Shown: positions 49,504-57,826 of the stretch, one piece after another
How positions within the stretch are numbered: position 1 is the first letter of the stretch
Layout: each line of letters begins with the position of its first letter
From: Nitrobacter sp051535235
GTDB taxonomy: Bacteria; Pseudomonadota; Alphaproteobacteria; Rhizobiales; Xanthobacteraceae
Direction: 5' to 3'
NCBI RefSeq assembly: GCF_051535235.1
Contig: NZ_JBPPLZ010000002.1
Coordinates: 1-64,000 of the forward strand
Length of the DNA: 64,000 nt
Translations under genes and position numbers: made by a program
Notes under the pieces: generated by a model
Databases searched by the model: none
Seen by the model: the letters and a program-made list of their open reading frames with translations, nothing else
Told to the model about the DNA's origin: nothing

Positions 49504-49980
49504 ATGACTGCACGTGTGCTGTCCGTCGCGGCTATCGCCCTTTGGCTTATTACCATTGCGGTGGCCGTATTCTTCTTTGTGTACGGTCGGACGCAGGTGG
49601 CGCCCGACGGTCGCACGGCTGTTCTGCTGGCATCGGATGAGCGTGATCTCGTGCTCACCGAAATGCGCGGCATGCTTGAAACCGTGCAGGTCGTCGTCGA
49701 TGGGGTAAAGGCGGGCGACATGAAGCGGATTGCACAGGCTGCGCGCGCGAGCGGCATGGCAGCGGCCGCCGACGTCAATCCGGCACTGATGGCCAAGTTG
49801 CCGATCGAGTTCAAGCGGCTCGGGCTCAGCGTCCATAAGCGCTTCGACGAGATTGCCGCCACAGCCGAATCAGGCGCCAGTCGCGAGCAGTTACTCGCAA
49901 CTCTGAGCACACAGCTATCGGCGTGCGTCGCCTGCCACGCCAGCTATCGCCTCGACGCGGAGACGCCGGCGGCGAAGTGA
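49504..49980 (+). CDS. Membrane-anchored cytochrome c'-like protein
   Basis: A 158-residue protein with an N-terminal membrane anchor or uncleaved signal (about 6-27), a helical middle part of about 110 residues and a C-terminal CVACH heme-binding motif (C141, C144, H145). Helical bundle first and CxxCH near the C-terminus is the layout of class II c-type cytochromes (c', c-556). It may take part in electron transfer or bind small ligands such as NO, CO or sulfide. ATG 49504 has AAGGAG upstream. It lies 188 bases after the ArsR gene in the same direction, so co-transcription is possible. Confidence 0.75.
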   Translation: MTARVLSVAAIALWLITIAVAVFFFVYGRTQVAPDGRTAVLLASDERDLVLTEMRGMLETVQVVVDGVKAGDMKRIAQAARASGMAAAADVNPALMAKLPIEFKRLGLSVHKRFDEIAATAESGASREQLLATLSTQLSACVACHASYRLDAETPAAK

Positions 49981-50324
49981 GCAGGATCGTTCGCAGCCCT
50001 GAAAGCGGCGAGGGTGAGGGCTCGCCGTGCATCCCATACGTCTGCGACCGGCACCAACCAACCGAACTGCCAACCACCGTTTTTTAACTGACCTGTTCTA
50101 TCCTGCTTCATCAGAACGCGAGTTCCCGGTAAGCCACAGAAGGTGCCTCCGCGATGGTTCACTTGTTCCAGTTGCCCTCAGCCCTGACGTGCGTCCTTCC
50201 CAGGTAAGCTTTTGAGGGCGCCGCTACCGGTTTCTGCTCACGCAATTTCTCTCGAATCGCGTCATGGCAGCGTATCGGGCGCCGCAACGCTTGCTTCAAC
50301 CACAACAGATCGACGAGTTTCCCC
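49981..50324. other. Intergenic region before the chemoreceptor
   Basis: The 344-bp gap has a GC-rich hairpin cggcgag/ctcgccg (50006-50027) without T tract, and nothing else I can assign. No credible gene. Confidence 0.5.
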
Positions 50325-52019
50325 GTGCGCAAGAACTTTCCGGTTACCGACGCCGAATATCCCGTTTCCGATGAAACGCTGATCGTTTCGAGGACCGACC
50401 TCAAGGGCCGTCTGACCTACGTCAACGAGGACTTCATCGACGCCGCGGAATTCACGACCGAAGAATTGATGGGCAAGGCGCACAACATCGTCCGCCACCC
50501 GGACATGCCGCCGGAGGCGTTCGAAAATCTTTGGGATACACTGAAGGCCGAGAAGCCCTGGGTCGGCGCGATCAAGAACCGGCGCAAGAACGGCGGTTTT
50601 TACTGGGTGCTGGCGACTGCCTCGCCGATTCGCACGAACGGGCAGGTCACCGGCTATACGTCGATCCGCACCAGGCTTGCTGCCGACCAGCGCGCGCTGG
50701 CGGAGGAAGTTTATGCAGCCATTCGCGAAAAGCGGCGACATCCGTACCGGATCGATGCCGGCATCATCCGGAAGCGATCGTTCTTCGACCGTTTCGGGCT
50801 GTTCACACGGACCATACGGGCGCGAATGACGACGCTGATCACGCTGCAGGTGGCTTTCCTGCTGGCCTGTAGCGCGCTGGGGGTAACCGCGGTTGGCGGG
50901 ACATGGGGGCTCGTCCTCGGCTTTCTTGGCATTGCCGGGGTTGCTGCCGGAGGGTTCGTCGGGCGTCAGACGCTTCGCGCGTTTGAGGAACCGATGGGTC
51001 ACCTCAACGAGACGATGCTGAACCTGGTCCACGACAAGTTCGACAACCGCATCGAGATCAAGCGCGACGACGAAATCGGCCTGGCGCTTCGCAACCTTCA
51101 GACCGTGCAGACGTTGATCCGCTTCAGCCGGGAAGAGGTTAATTCCACGCAACGCCGCGCGGACATCCAGCGCAAGACGGACATGACAAAGATCGCCGAT
51201 TCCTTCGAAGCGGCGATCGGCGAAATCGTTCAGGCTGTCGCCACGTCAGCGACCGAACTGGAAGCATCCGCAACCACGCTCGCGTCGAACGCCGACCATG
51301 CAAGGGATTTTGCTGCACGCGTCGCCAACGGATCGAACGAAGCCTCCTCCAACGTCAATTCGGTGGCTTCGGCCACCGAGGAGATGACCGCCTCGGTTCG
51401 CGAAATCAGCCAGCGGATGCAGGAGTCGGCGCGCATGGCGGGCAGTGCGGTCGATCAGGTTCATTCGGCGACCGAGCGCGTCAGTGCGCTGTCGAGCGCG
51501 GCGTCGCGCATCGGCGACATCGTCGAGATCATCAACAATATCGCTGGCCAGACCAACCTCCTCGCCCTCAACGCCACCATCGAGGCGGCGCGCGCCGGGG
51601 AAGCCGGGCGAGGATTTTCGGTCGTTGCCTCGGAAGTGAAGGCGCTCGCCGAGCAAACCGGCAAGGCCACCGGCGAAATCGGTCAGCAGATCGGCGACAT
51701 CCAATCCGCCACGCAGGAATCCGTCGCCGCGATCAACGAAATTCGCAACTCCATCGAAAAGCTGTCAGGCATCTCTTCCACGATCGCCTCGGCTATCGAG
51801 GAACAGGGCGCTACCACCCAGGAAGTCTCCCGCAACGTCCAGCACGCCGCCCAGGGGGCGCAGGAAGTTTCCTCCAATATCGGCAATCTCCAGCGCGGAG
51901 CGGCGGAAACCGGAACTGCCTCGTCCCTGGTGTTGACTGCTGCGCAAACGCTGTCGCGCGATAGCGCCCGGCTCAAGGCGGAGGTCAACAACTTCCTGAA
52001 CTCCGTCCGGGTCGCATAG
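50325..52019 (+). CDS. PAS-domain methyl-accepting chemotaxis protein (Aer-like)
   Basis: A 564-residue chemoreceptor. The N-terminal PAS domain (about 15-125; DLKGRLTYVNEDFIDAAEF in pieces, then NIVRHPDMP) resembles Aer, which binds FAD and senses redox state. Two membrane segments (about 170-185 and 190-215) without a large periplasmic domain follow. A HAMP-like part comes next, then the MA signalling domain with the conserved hairpin tip (INNIAGQTNLLALNATIEA in pieces, near 405-425). The start is GTG 50325. It is the last gene before the tRNA remnant and could serve energy or sulfide taxis. Confidence 0.88.
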   Translation: MRKNFPVTDAEYPVSDETLIVSRTDLKGRLTYVNEDFIDAAEFTTEELMGKAHNIVRHPDMPPEAFENLWDTLKAEKPWVGAIKNRRKNGGFYWVLATASPIRTNGQVTGYTSIRTRLAADQRALAEEVYAAIREKRRHPYRIDAGIIRKRSFFDRFGLFTRTIRARMTTLITLQVAFLLACSALGVTAVGGTWGLVLGFLGIAGVAAGGFVGRQTLRAFEEPMGHLNETMLNLVHDKFDNRIEIKRDDEIGLALRNLQTVQTLIRFSREEVNSTQRRADIQRKTDMTKIADSFEAAIGEIVQAVATSATELEASATTLASNADHARDFAARVANGSNEASSNVNSVASATEEMTASVREISQRMQESARMAGSAVDQVHSATERVSALSSAASRIGDIVEIINNIAGQTNLLALNATIEAARAGEAGRGFSVVASEVKALAEQTGKATGEIGQQIGDIQSATQESVAAINEIRNSIEKLSGISSTIASAIEEQGATTQEVSRNVQHAAQGAQEVSSNIGNLQRGAAETGTASSLVLTAAQTLSRDSARLKAEVNNFLNSVRVA

Positions 52020-52084
52020 AGATCGACGCGTGGCCAGACGTCGGTAAGACGGAGCCTGGCGTGAAATTGCTGCTGCACCGGGGC

Positions 52085-52131
52085 AGACGATCATAGCTGG
52101 GGTCGAGGTTCGAATCCTTCTCCCGCTACCA
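52085..52131 (+). pseudogene. 3' fragment of a tRNA-Met-like gene
   Basis: From the CAU anticodon onward the sequence follows the tRNA-Met at 42801-42877: ctggggtcg, ggttcga, tcc, tctc and cgctacca match, with about five substitutions and a one-base deletion in the last 37 positions. The 5' half is absent. The fragment is in the same orientation as the intact tRNA, 9.2 kb away, as left by integration at a tRNA 3' end. Confidence 0.75.
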
Positions 52132-52210
52132 GCCTTTCCATGACAACCCGGATCAAGTACATCCGCCGTTCACGGTTGCCGATGCGGATTGCAATGCCGT
52201 GCGCGAGCGT

Positions 52211-52230
52211 GCCGGCTATCCGCGGATAGC
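52211..52230. repeat. Perfect 20-bp palindrome
   Basis: cggctatccg followed directly by cggatagccg is fully self-complementary without a spacer. It lies 80 bases from the tRNA remnant and 110 bases before the antiporter gene. It could be a dimeric protein-binding site. Confidence 0.65.
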
Positions 52231-52339
52231 CGCGCCCTGAGGGTAAGAAGCAGCCGGCGCAACGGGCATCGACGAAGCCCGCGGTAATTGCGTATCCTGG
52301 ATTGAACTTGCGGAAATTCTGTCGATCGGCCGAGGGGGC

Positions 52340-54070
52340 ATGCACGAACTTATTGGCGATATCACGCTTTCCATCCTGTTCGCCTGGGGTCTCGGGCTGG
52401 CCGCGCACTTTTCCCGGCAACCGTTGATTCTGGCCTATCTGGTGGCCGGGTTCGTCATCGGCCCGTTTGGAATGGGATGGGTCAAATCGCAGGAATCGAT
52501 CCAGACCATTTCCGAGCTCGGCCTGATCTTCATGCTCTTCATGATCGGCCTGGAAATCGACCTGAAGAAGATCGTGCGCGCCGGGCCGGTGATCCTGATC
52601 GCCGGCGGCGGCCAGCTCCTCGGCGGCTGCATCCTCGGCGTATTGTTCTTCATGGCGATCGGCCTGGCCATGGGCCACGGCGGCTTCGACGCGCTGTATC
52701 TCTGCGTCGCCTGCGCGCTGTCGAGCACGGTCATCATCGTCAAGGTCCTGTACGAGAAACGCGAGCTTGATACGCTGCCGGGCCGCATCACCCTCGGCGT
52801 GCTAGTGCTGCAGGATATCTTCGCGATCCTGTTCCTGGCGGTGCAGCCCAGCCTGGACAACCTGCAGATTTCCATCGTCCTGTTGTCGATCGCGCGGGTC
52901 GGCGCGCTGGTCGCGACCGCGCTGATCCTCAGCCGCTATGTGCTGCCACATCTGTTTCACCAGATCGCGCGCCGCCCGGAACTGGTGCTGCTCGGCGCGC
53001 TGGCGTGGTGTTTTCTGATCGGGGAGATCGCCGAGCGACTGCATCTGTCGCGCGAAATGGGTTCGCTGGTGGCGGGCGTGTCGCTCTCGACCTTTCCTTA
53101 CGCGCTCGACGTCACCGCCAAGGTGACGACGCTGCGCGATTTCTTCATCACGCTGTTTTTCGTCGCGCTGGGCATGACCATTCCGATCCCGAACGGCTCG
53201 GTGATCTGGCTTGCGCTGACCATCGCGGCCTTCACGGTGGTGAGCCGCGTGATCACGACCTTCGTGCCGCTGTATCTGATGAAGCAGGGCCTGCGCGCCA
53301 GCCTGCTGCCGGCCATCAATCTGGCGCAGATCAGCGAGTTCTCGCTGGTCGTGATCCAGACCGGGCTGGCCGCGCGGCACATCAGCACACAGACCGCGAG
53401 CGCGGCCTCGTTCGCCTTCGTGGTGCTGGCCGTGCTGAGCACGTTCGCGATCGGACGCAGCGATCAACTCTCGCGATCGGGGATCGGCTTTTTGAAGCGG
53501 CTCGGCTTGCGCGATCTCGACCGCGCCGAGGCCGGCGAGGGCGGACACGACGGCGGTGGGCATGGCGAGCCGCGACGCATTGTCATCCTTGGCTTTTTCC
53601 GCGCCGCGAGCGCGCTTTTGAGCGAGATCGAACGCCGCAACGAGTCGCTGCTGGACCAGATCGCGGTGGTCGACTTCAATCCTGTGGTGTTCAGCACCCT
53701 GTCCGCCCGTGGCCTGCACGTCACCTATGGCGACATCAGCAACGTGGATACGCTGCTGCATGCCGGGGTCGGCGGCGCCGAGATCATCATTTTGAGCGTG
53801 CCGGATTCGCTGCTCAAGGGCGCCACCAATGTCAAACTCGTCCGTCACGTCCGCTCGCTCAATCCGACCGCGAAGATCATCTCGACGGCGGACCTGCTGT
53901 CGGATGTCGAGGATCAATATGCCGCCGGCGCGGATTACGTGACGGTGACGCGGCTGACGGACGCGCATGAGCTGTTCGCCGCGATCGAGGCCGCCGACAA
54001 TGGTTTGCTGGCCGACAAGCGCGCCGAGACCGAGGCGCTTCTGAGCGAACGCCGGGAGGTGCTGCCGTAA
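52340..54070 (+). CDS. Kef-type cation:proton antiporter (CPA2) with TrkA-N-like domain
   Basis: A 576-residue membrane protein with 12-13 TM segments in the N-terminal 385 residues (first SILFAWGLGLAAHF; LIFMLFMIGLEIDL near 70). The cytoplasmic C-terminus folds like TrkA-N/RCK (starting RIVILGFF at about 411). The usual GxGxxG of the nucleotide site is changed to G-F-F-R-A-A-S, so NAD(H) binding may be lost or altered. KefB/KefC relatives export K+ during electrophile stress. ATG 52340 lies downstream of the tRNA remnant, so the gene probably belongs to the core genome. Confidence 0.86.
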   Translation: MHELIGDITLSILFAWGLGLAAHFSRQPLILAYLVAGFVIGPFGMGWVKSQESIQTISELGLIFMLFMIGLEIDLKKIVRAGPVILIAGGGQLLGGCILGVLFFMAIGLAMGHGGFDALYLCVACALSSTVIIVKVLYEKRELDTLPGRITLGVLVLQDIFAILFLAVQPSLDNLQISIVLLSIARVGALVATALILSRYVLPHLFHQIARRPELVLLGALAWCFLIGEIAERLHLSREMGSLVAGVSLSTFPYALDVTAKVTTLRDFFITLFFVALGMTIPIPNGSVIWLALTIAAFTVVSRVITTFVPLYLMKQGLRASLLPAINLAQISEFSLVVIQTGLAARHISTQTASAASFAFVVLAVLSTFAIGRSDQLSRSGIGFLKRLGLRDLDRAEAGEGGHDGGGHGEPRRIVILGFFRAASALLSEIERRNESLLDQIAVVDFNPVVFSTLSARGLHVTYGDISNVDTLLHAGVGGAEIIILSVPDSLLKGATNVKLVRHVRSLNPTAKIISTADLLSDVEDQYAAGADYVTVTRLTDAHELFAAIEAADNGLLADKRAETEALLSERREVLP

Positions 54071-54205
54071 GCCGATCCTGCTGCCAAATTCGCCATGCGG
54101 ATCATATATGGGGCGTGATGGTCGGGCGGCGTTCCGGCTGGGTTGGTTGCGCCGCAGCCCGCTCTAGGCCATACGGTCCTTCCTTCAAACGCGAAAGCGC
54201 GACTC

Positions 54206-55282
54206 ATGCCCCATCCAATTCCGGACGTCCTCCAGGCCTTCGCCAATGGCGAGATCGTCGTCGTCACCGACGATGACGACCGCGAGGGCGAGGGCGATCT
54301 GATCGTCGCGGGCTCGCTCTGCACCGCGGAGAAGATGGCGTTCATCATACGGCACACGTCCGGCATCGTTTGCGCGCCGATCACCACCGAGGATGCGCAG
54401 CGGCTGCGGCTCGATCCGATGGTCGCGCACAACGAATCCAACCACACCACCGCTTTCACCGTCTCGATCGACTACAAGCCCGGCGGTGGAACCGGCATTT
54501 CGGCCGAAGAGCGCGCCTCCTGTTGCCGGGCGCTCGCCAATCCCAACGCCGGGGCCAGCGACTTTGCCCGGCCCGGCCATATCTTTCCGCTGATCGCGCG
54601 CAATGGCGGCGTGCTGCTTCGCGCGGGCCATACCGAGGCGGCGATCGATCTCTGCAGGCTCGCCGGTCTGCCTCCGGTCGGGGTCATCAGCGAGTTGATG
54701 AACGACGACGGCACGGTGATGAAGGGCGAGCAGGTGGCGCGGTTCGCTGCCGCGCACGGCCTCAGGCATGTGACCATCGCCGACATCATCGCGTATCGCC
54801 AGGCGCGGGAGAAGCTGATCGAGCGGGTCTCCGAATTCATCACTGACAGTCCGATCGGACCTTTACAGGGCTACGCATACCGCTCGCCGTTCGATTCCAC
54901 CGCCCACGTCGCATTCGTCTATAACGGCATCGGCGACGGCCGGAATGTCCTCACGCGCTTCCACAAGCCCAATATCGTGCGCGATATTTTCGCCGGGCCG
55001 AGGCGCATGGAGGTCGTCCTCGAGCATTTCAGGAAGGCCGGAAGCGGCGTGCTGGTGTATCTGCGCGACGGTGCGGCGGGGGTGCCGGTGGCGCCGCTCC
55101 CCGAAGACAAATCTGCGGAAGCCGATCGCAACAGGCAGTGGCGCGAGGTTGGCGTCGGCGCGCAGATCCTGCGCGATCTCGGCGTGACCTCGATCCGGCA
55201 CCTGACCTCGTCCGCATACGAGTATAAGGGGCTTTCCGGGTTCGGTATCGAGATCGTTTCCAACGAATATCTTGAAAGCTGA
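54206..55282 (+). CDS. ribB: 3,4-dihydroxy-2-butanone-4-phosphate synthase with degenerate GTP cyclohydrolase II-like domain
   Basis: A 358-residue riboflavin-pathway protein. Residues 1-205 form an intact RibB domain (the acidic DDDDREGEGDL near 22, then the G-H-T-E-A-A-I-D-L-C segment near 142), which makes the four-carbon unit from ribulose 5-phosphate. Residues about 208-358 align by pattern with RibA (SPIGPLQGYAYRS; VGVGAQILRDLGV; GFGIEIV) but contain no cysteine, so the RibA zinc site is missing and cyclohydrolase activity is not expected. ATG 54206 starts MPHPIPD; the frame is open upstream. No FMN riboswitch precedes it. Confidence 0.9.
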   Translation: MPHPIPDVLQAFANGEIVVVTDDDDREGEGDLIVAGSLCTAEKMAFIIRHTSGIVCAPITTEDAQRLRLDPMVAHNESNHTTAFTVSIDYKPGGGTGISAEERASCCRALANPNAGASDFARPGHIFPLIARNGGVLLRAGHTEAAIDLCRLAGLPPVGVISELMNDDGTVMKGEQVARFAAAHGLRHVTIADIIAYRQAREKLIERVSEFITDSPIGPLQGYAYRSPFDSTAHVAFVYNGIGDGRNVLTRFHKPNIVRDIFAGPRRMEVVLEHFRKAGSGVLVYLRDGAAGVPVAPLPEDKSAEADRNRQWREVGVGAQILRDLGVTSIRHLTSSAYEYKGLSGFGIEIVSNEYLES

Positions 55283-55489
55283 CGGCTGTTGTCGGCCGGG
55301 CATGAGCTTATATGCTCTGTGCCTCTCGCTAATGAACCGGATGTTGAGGGCGAGATCATGAACCGCCGGTCGGATCCGTTCCCTCGGGTGCATTCCGCAA
55401 CGACGTGGTTCTGTTCTCGAATTATCTGTATATTGAGGCGGAGCTGATTGCGCCGATAGCGGCATCTGGACCGATGTGAAAGGATTGTC

Positions 55490-56704
55490 ATGAGCGTTCG
55501 TCCGCAAAGCAAGGACCAACCCGTGCCGGTCGGTTTCCAGTGGGACGATCCGTTCTGTCTGGACGATCAGTTGACCGAAGACGAACGCATGATCCGCGAT
55601 ACCGCGCACGCCTATGCGCAGGACAAACTGCAGCCGCGCATCGTCAATGCCTATCTGGAAGAGAAGACCGATCGCGAGATATTCAACGAGATGGGCGAAC
55701 TCGGCCTGATCGGCGTTACCTTGCCGGAACAATATGGCTGCGCCAATGCGAGCTACGTCGCCTACGGTCTGGTCGCGCGGGAAATCGAGCGCGTTGACTC
55801 AGGCTACCGCTCGATGAACTCGGTGCAGTCGTCACTGGTGATGTATCCGATCTACGCCTACGGCGACGAAAGCCAGCGCAAGAAATACCTGCCCAGGCTC
55901 GCGAGCGGCGAATGGATCGGTTGTTTCGGCCTCACCGAGCCGGATGCCGGGTCCGATCCCGGCGGCATGAAAACCCATGCCGAGAAGGTATCCGACGGTT
56001 ATCGGCTAACCGGCTCGAAGATCTGGATTTCCAATGCGCCGATCGCTGACCTGTTCATCGTGTGGGCCCGCTCGGCGGCGCACGACAACCAGGTCCGCGG
56101 CTTCGTGCTGGAGAAGGGCATGAAGGGCCTTTCTGCTCCGAAGATCGGCGGCAAGCTCAGCCTGCGTGCGTCGGTCACCGGCGAGATCGTAATGGATGGC
56201 GTGGTGGTTCCGGAAGAGAACCTGCTGCCGAACGTGTCCGGACTAAAAGGCCCGTTCGGCTGCCTGAACCGCGCGCGTTACGGCATTTCATGGGGCGTCA
56301 TGGGCGCAGCGGAAGACTGCATGCGTCGCGCGCGGCAGTATGTGCTGGAGCGTAAGCAGTTCGGTCGTCCGCTGGCCGCGACGCAACTGGTGCAGAAGAA
56401 ACTCGCGGACATGCAGACCGATATCGCGCTCGGGCTTCAGGGCAGCCTGCGCGTCGGCCGGCTGATGGACGAGGGCCGGATGGCGCCGGAGATGGTCTCC
56501 ATCATCAAGCGCAATAATTGCGGCAAGGCGCTCGATATCGCACGGGCGGCGCGCGACATGCACGGCGGCAACGGCATCCAGATCGAATATCATGTGATGC
56601 GCCACGCCGCCAACCTTGAGACCGTCAACACCTATGAAGGCGCTCACGACGTCCACGCGCTGATCCTCGGTCGCGCCATCACCGGCATTTCCGCGTTTTC
56701 GTAG
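55490..56704 (+). CDS. gcdH: Glutaryl-CoA dehydrogenase (acyl-CoA dehydrogenase family)
   Basis: A 404-residue FAD enzyme that oxidises and decarboxylates glutaryl-CoA to crotonyl-CoA in lysine, tryptophan and benzoate-type catabolism. The acyl-CoA dehydrogenase signatures are present (CFGLTEPDAGSDPGGM in pieces near 148; MHGGNGIQ near 360). The catalytic base is E383 in NTYEGAHDVH, the GCDH-type location. The N-terminal FQWDDPF segment is also typical of GCDH. ATG 55490 has AAGGA upstream. Confidence 0.92.
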   Translation: MSVRPQSKDQPVPVGFQWDDPFCLDDQLTEDERMIRDTAHAYAQDKLQPRIVNAYLEEKTDREIFNEMGELGLIGVTLPEQYGCANASYVAYGLVAREIERVDSGYRSMNSVQSSLVMYPIYAYGDESQRKKYLPRLASGEWIGCFGLTEPDAGSDPGGMKTHAEKVSDGYRLTGSKIWISNAPIADLFIVWARSAAHDNQVRGFVLEKGMKGLSAPKIGGKLSLRASVTGEIVMDGVVVPEENLLPNVSGLKGPFGCLNRARYGISWGVMGAAEDCMRRARQYVLERKQFGRPLAATQLVQKKLADMQTDIALGLQGSLRVGRLMDEGRMAPEMVSIIKRNNCGKALDIARAARDMHGGNGIQIEYHVMRHAANLETVNTYEGAHDVHALILGRAITGISAFS

Positions 56705-56734
56705 GATTTTCGGAGCGACGCTGCCTTAGTGTTC

Positions 56735-56763
56735 GTCATGCCCGGACGAAGCCCGGCCATGAC
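56735..56763. repeat. Imperfect palindrome gtcatgcccgg...ccatgac
   Basis: gtcatgcccgg and gcccggccatgac form an imperfect stem around acgaa. The motif is of a type common between genes in this bacterial group and lies between gcdH and the MBL gene. Confidence 0.5.
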
Positions 56764-56788
56764 AGCATAAACGCAGGTATTCACCCCG

Positions 56789-57718
56789 ATGTCCGAACCG
56801 TCTGACACCGAAGACGACATCCCGTTCAACCGCGACTTTCCGCTGAAGCCGGGCGTCGCCGACGAGGTCGTGCCCGGCGTCCGCCGTGTGCTGTGCGACA
56901 ATCCGAGCCCGTTCACCTTCACGGGAACCGTGAGTTACATCGTCGGCCGCGGCAAGGTTGCGATCATCGATCCGGGGCCGGACAGCGAGACCCATGCGAA
57001 GGCGCTGCTCGATGCGGTGAGAGGCGAGACGGTGACGCACGTCTTCGTCACCCACACTCACAGGGACCATTCGCCGAATGCCGCGCGCATCAAGTCCGCC
57101 ACCGGCGCGCCTGTTTATGCGGAGGGACCGCATCGCGCCTCGCGTCCGCGTTTTGAAAGCGAAAAGCATAATCCGGAATCCGGCGCCGACCGCGATTTTC
57201 ATCCGGACGTTCGCCTTCGCGATGGCGAGGTTGTGGCCGGCGACGGCTGGGCGCTGGAAGCCGTGGCGACGCCGGGACACACCGCGAACCACATGGCCTT
57301 CGCGTGGAAGCAGCGAAGTATTCTTTTCGCCGGCGATCATGTCATGGGCTGGTCCACCTCGATCGTCGCGCCGCCGGACGGTTCGATGGTCGACTACATG
57401 GCTTCGCTCGAGAAGCTGTCGCGCCGGGATGAGCAGTTGTATCTCTCAGGTCATGGCCCCGAAATCCCGGATGGGCCGCGCTTTGCGCGCCATCTCGTGC
57501 GGCACCGCAGGGCGCGCGAGGCGTCGATCCTGCACCGGCTCGCCAAGGGCGAGGCCGACATTCCGACCCTGGTTCGCGCCATCTATATCGGCCTCGATCC
57601 GCGGCTGTCCGGCGCCGCCGGCTATTCGGTGCTGGCGCATCTGGAAGATCTGGTGGCGCGCGGCGTGGTGCTCACCGATGGCGATCCCGTCATCGGCGGC
57701 CGCTATCGGTTGGCGTGA
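56789..57718 (+). CDS. MBL-fold metallo-hydrolase (LACTB2-like)
   Basis: A 309-residue metallo-beta-lactamase fold protein. The metal motif is HTHRDH (residues 89-94), with further ligands in TPGHTANHM (near 168) and SGHGPEI. A C-terminal winged-helix-like part (AGYSVLAHLEDLVARG) is found in the LACTB2/beta-lactamase-like 2 group, where some members are RNases and others hydrolases. Substrate unknown. It is co-directional with gcdH and ends just before repeat copy C. Confidence 0.86.
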   Translation: MSEPSDTEDDIPFNRDFPLKPGVADEVVPGVRRVLCDNPSPFTFTGTVSYIVGRGKVAIIDPGPDSETHAKALLDAVRGETVTHVFVTHTHRDHSPNAARIKSATGAPVYAEGPHRASRPRFESEKHNPESGADRDFHPDVRLRDGEVVAGDGWALEAVATPGHTANHMAFAWKQRSILFAGDHVMGWSTSIVAPPDGSMVDYMASLEKLSRRDEQLYLSGHGPEIPDGPRFARHLVRHRRAREASILHRLAKGEADIPTLVRAIYIGLDPRLSGAAGYSVLAHLEDLVARGVVLTDGDPVIGGRYRLA

Positions 57719-57721
57719 GCC

Positions 57722-57826
57722 CAGAGCCTTTCCGCTTCTGATGGAATCAGCAGCGGGGCTCCATGATTTTGATTTGACGCGTTTTCTTCACGCGAACCGG
57801 TAGCCACTTTCCTCGAAAACGCTCTA
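57722..57826 (-). repeat. Dispersed intergenic repeat, copy C
   Basis: Read on the minus strand: tagagcgttttcgaggaaag, then accggttcgcgtgaagaaaa, cgcgtcaaatcaaaatcat, ggagccccgctgctgattcc and gcggaaaggctctgg. It is the most complete copy in the window. Its first bases supply the TAG stop codon of the DUF1499 gene. Confidence 0.8.

Larger units (their letters stand above)
52020..52339. other. Intergenic region with tRNA remnant and palindrome
   Basis: This 320-bp stretch holds the partial tRNA (52085-52131) and a perfect 20-bp palindrome (52211-52230). No gene is supported. Confidence 0.6.

Noticed and set aside
54071..54205. FMN riboswitch upstream of ribB
   Set aside because: The conserved FMN aptamer blocks (such as agggt...ggcgaa and gcccgcga) are not present.
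57150..57190. Repeat-like sequence inside the MBL gene
   Set aside because: The similarity to the dispersed repeat is limited to a few bases and the reading frame is intact.
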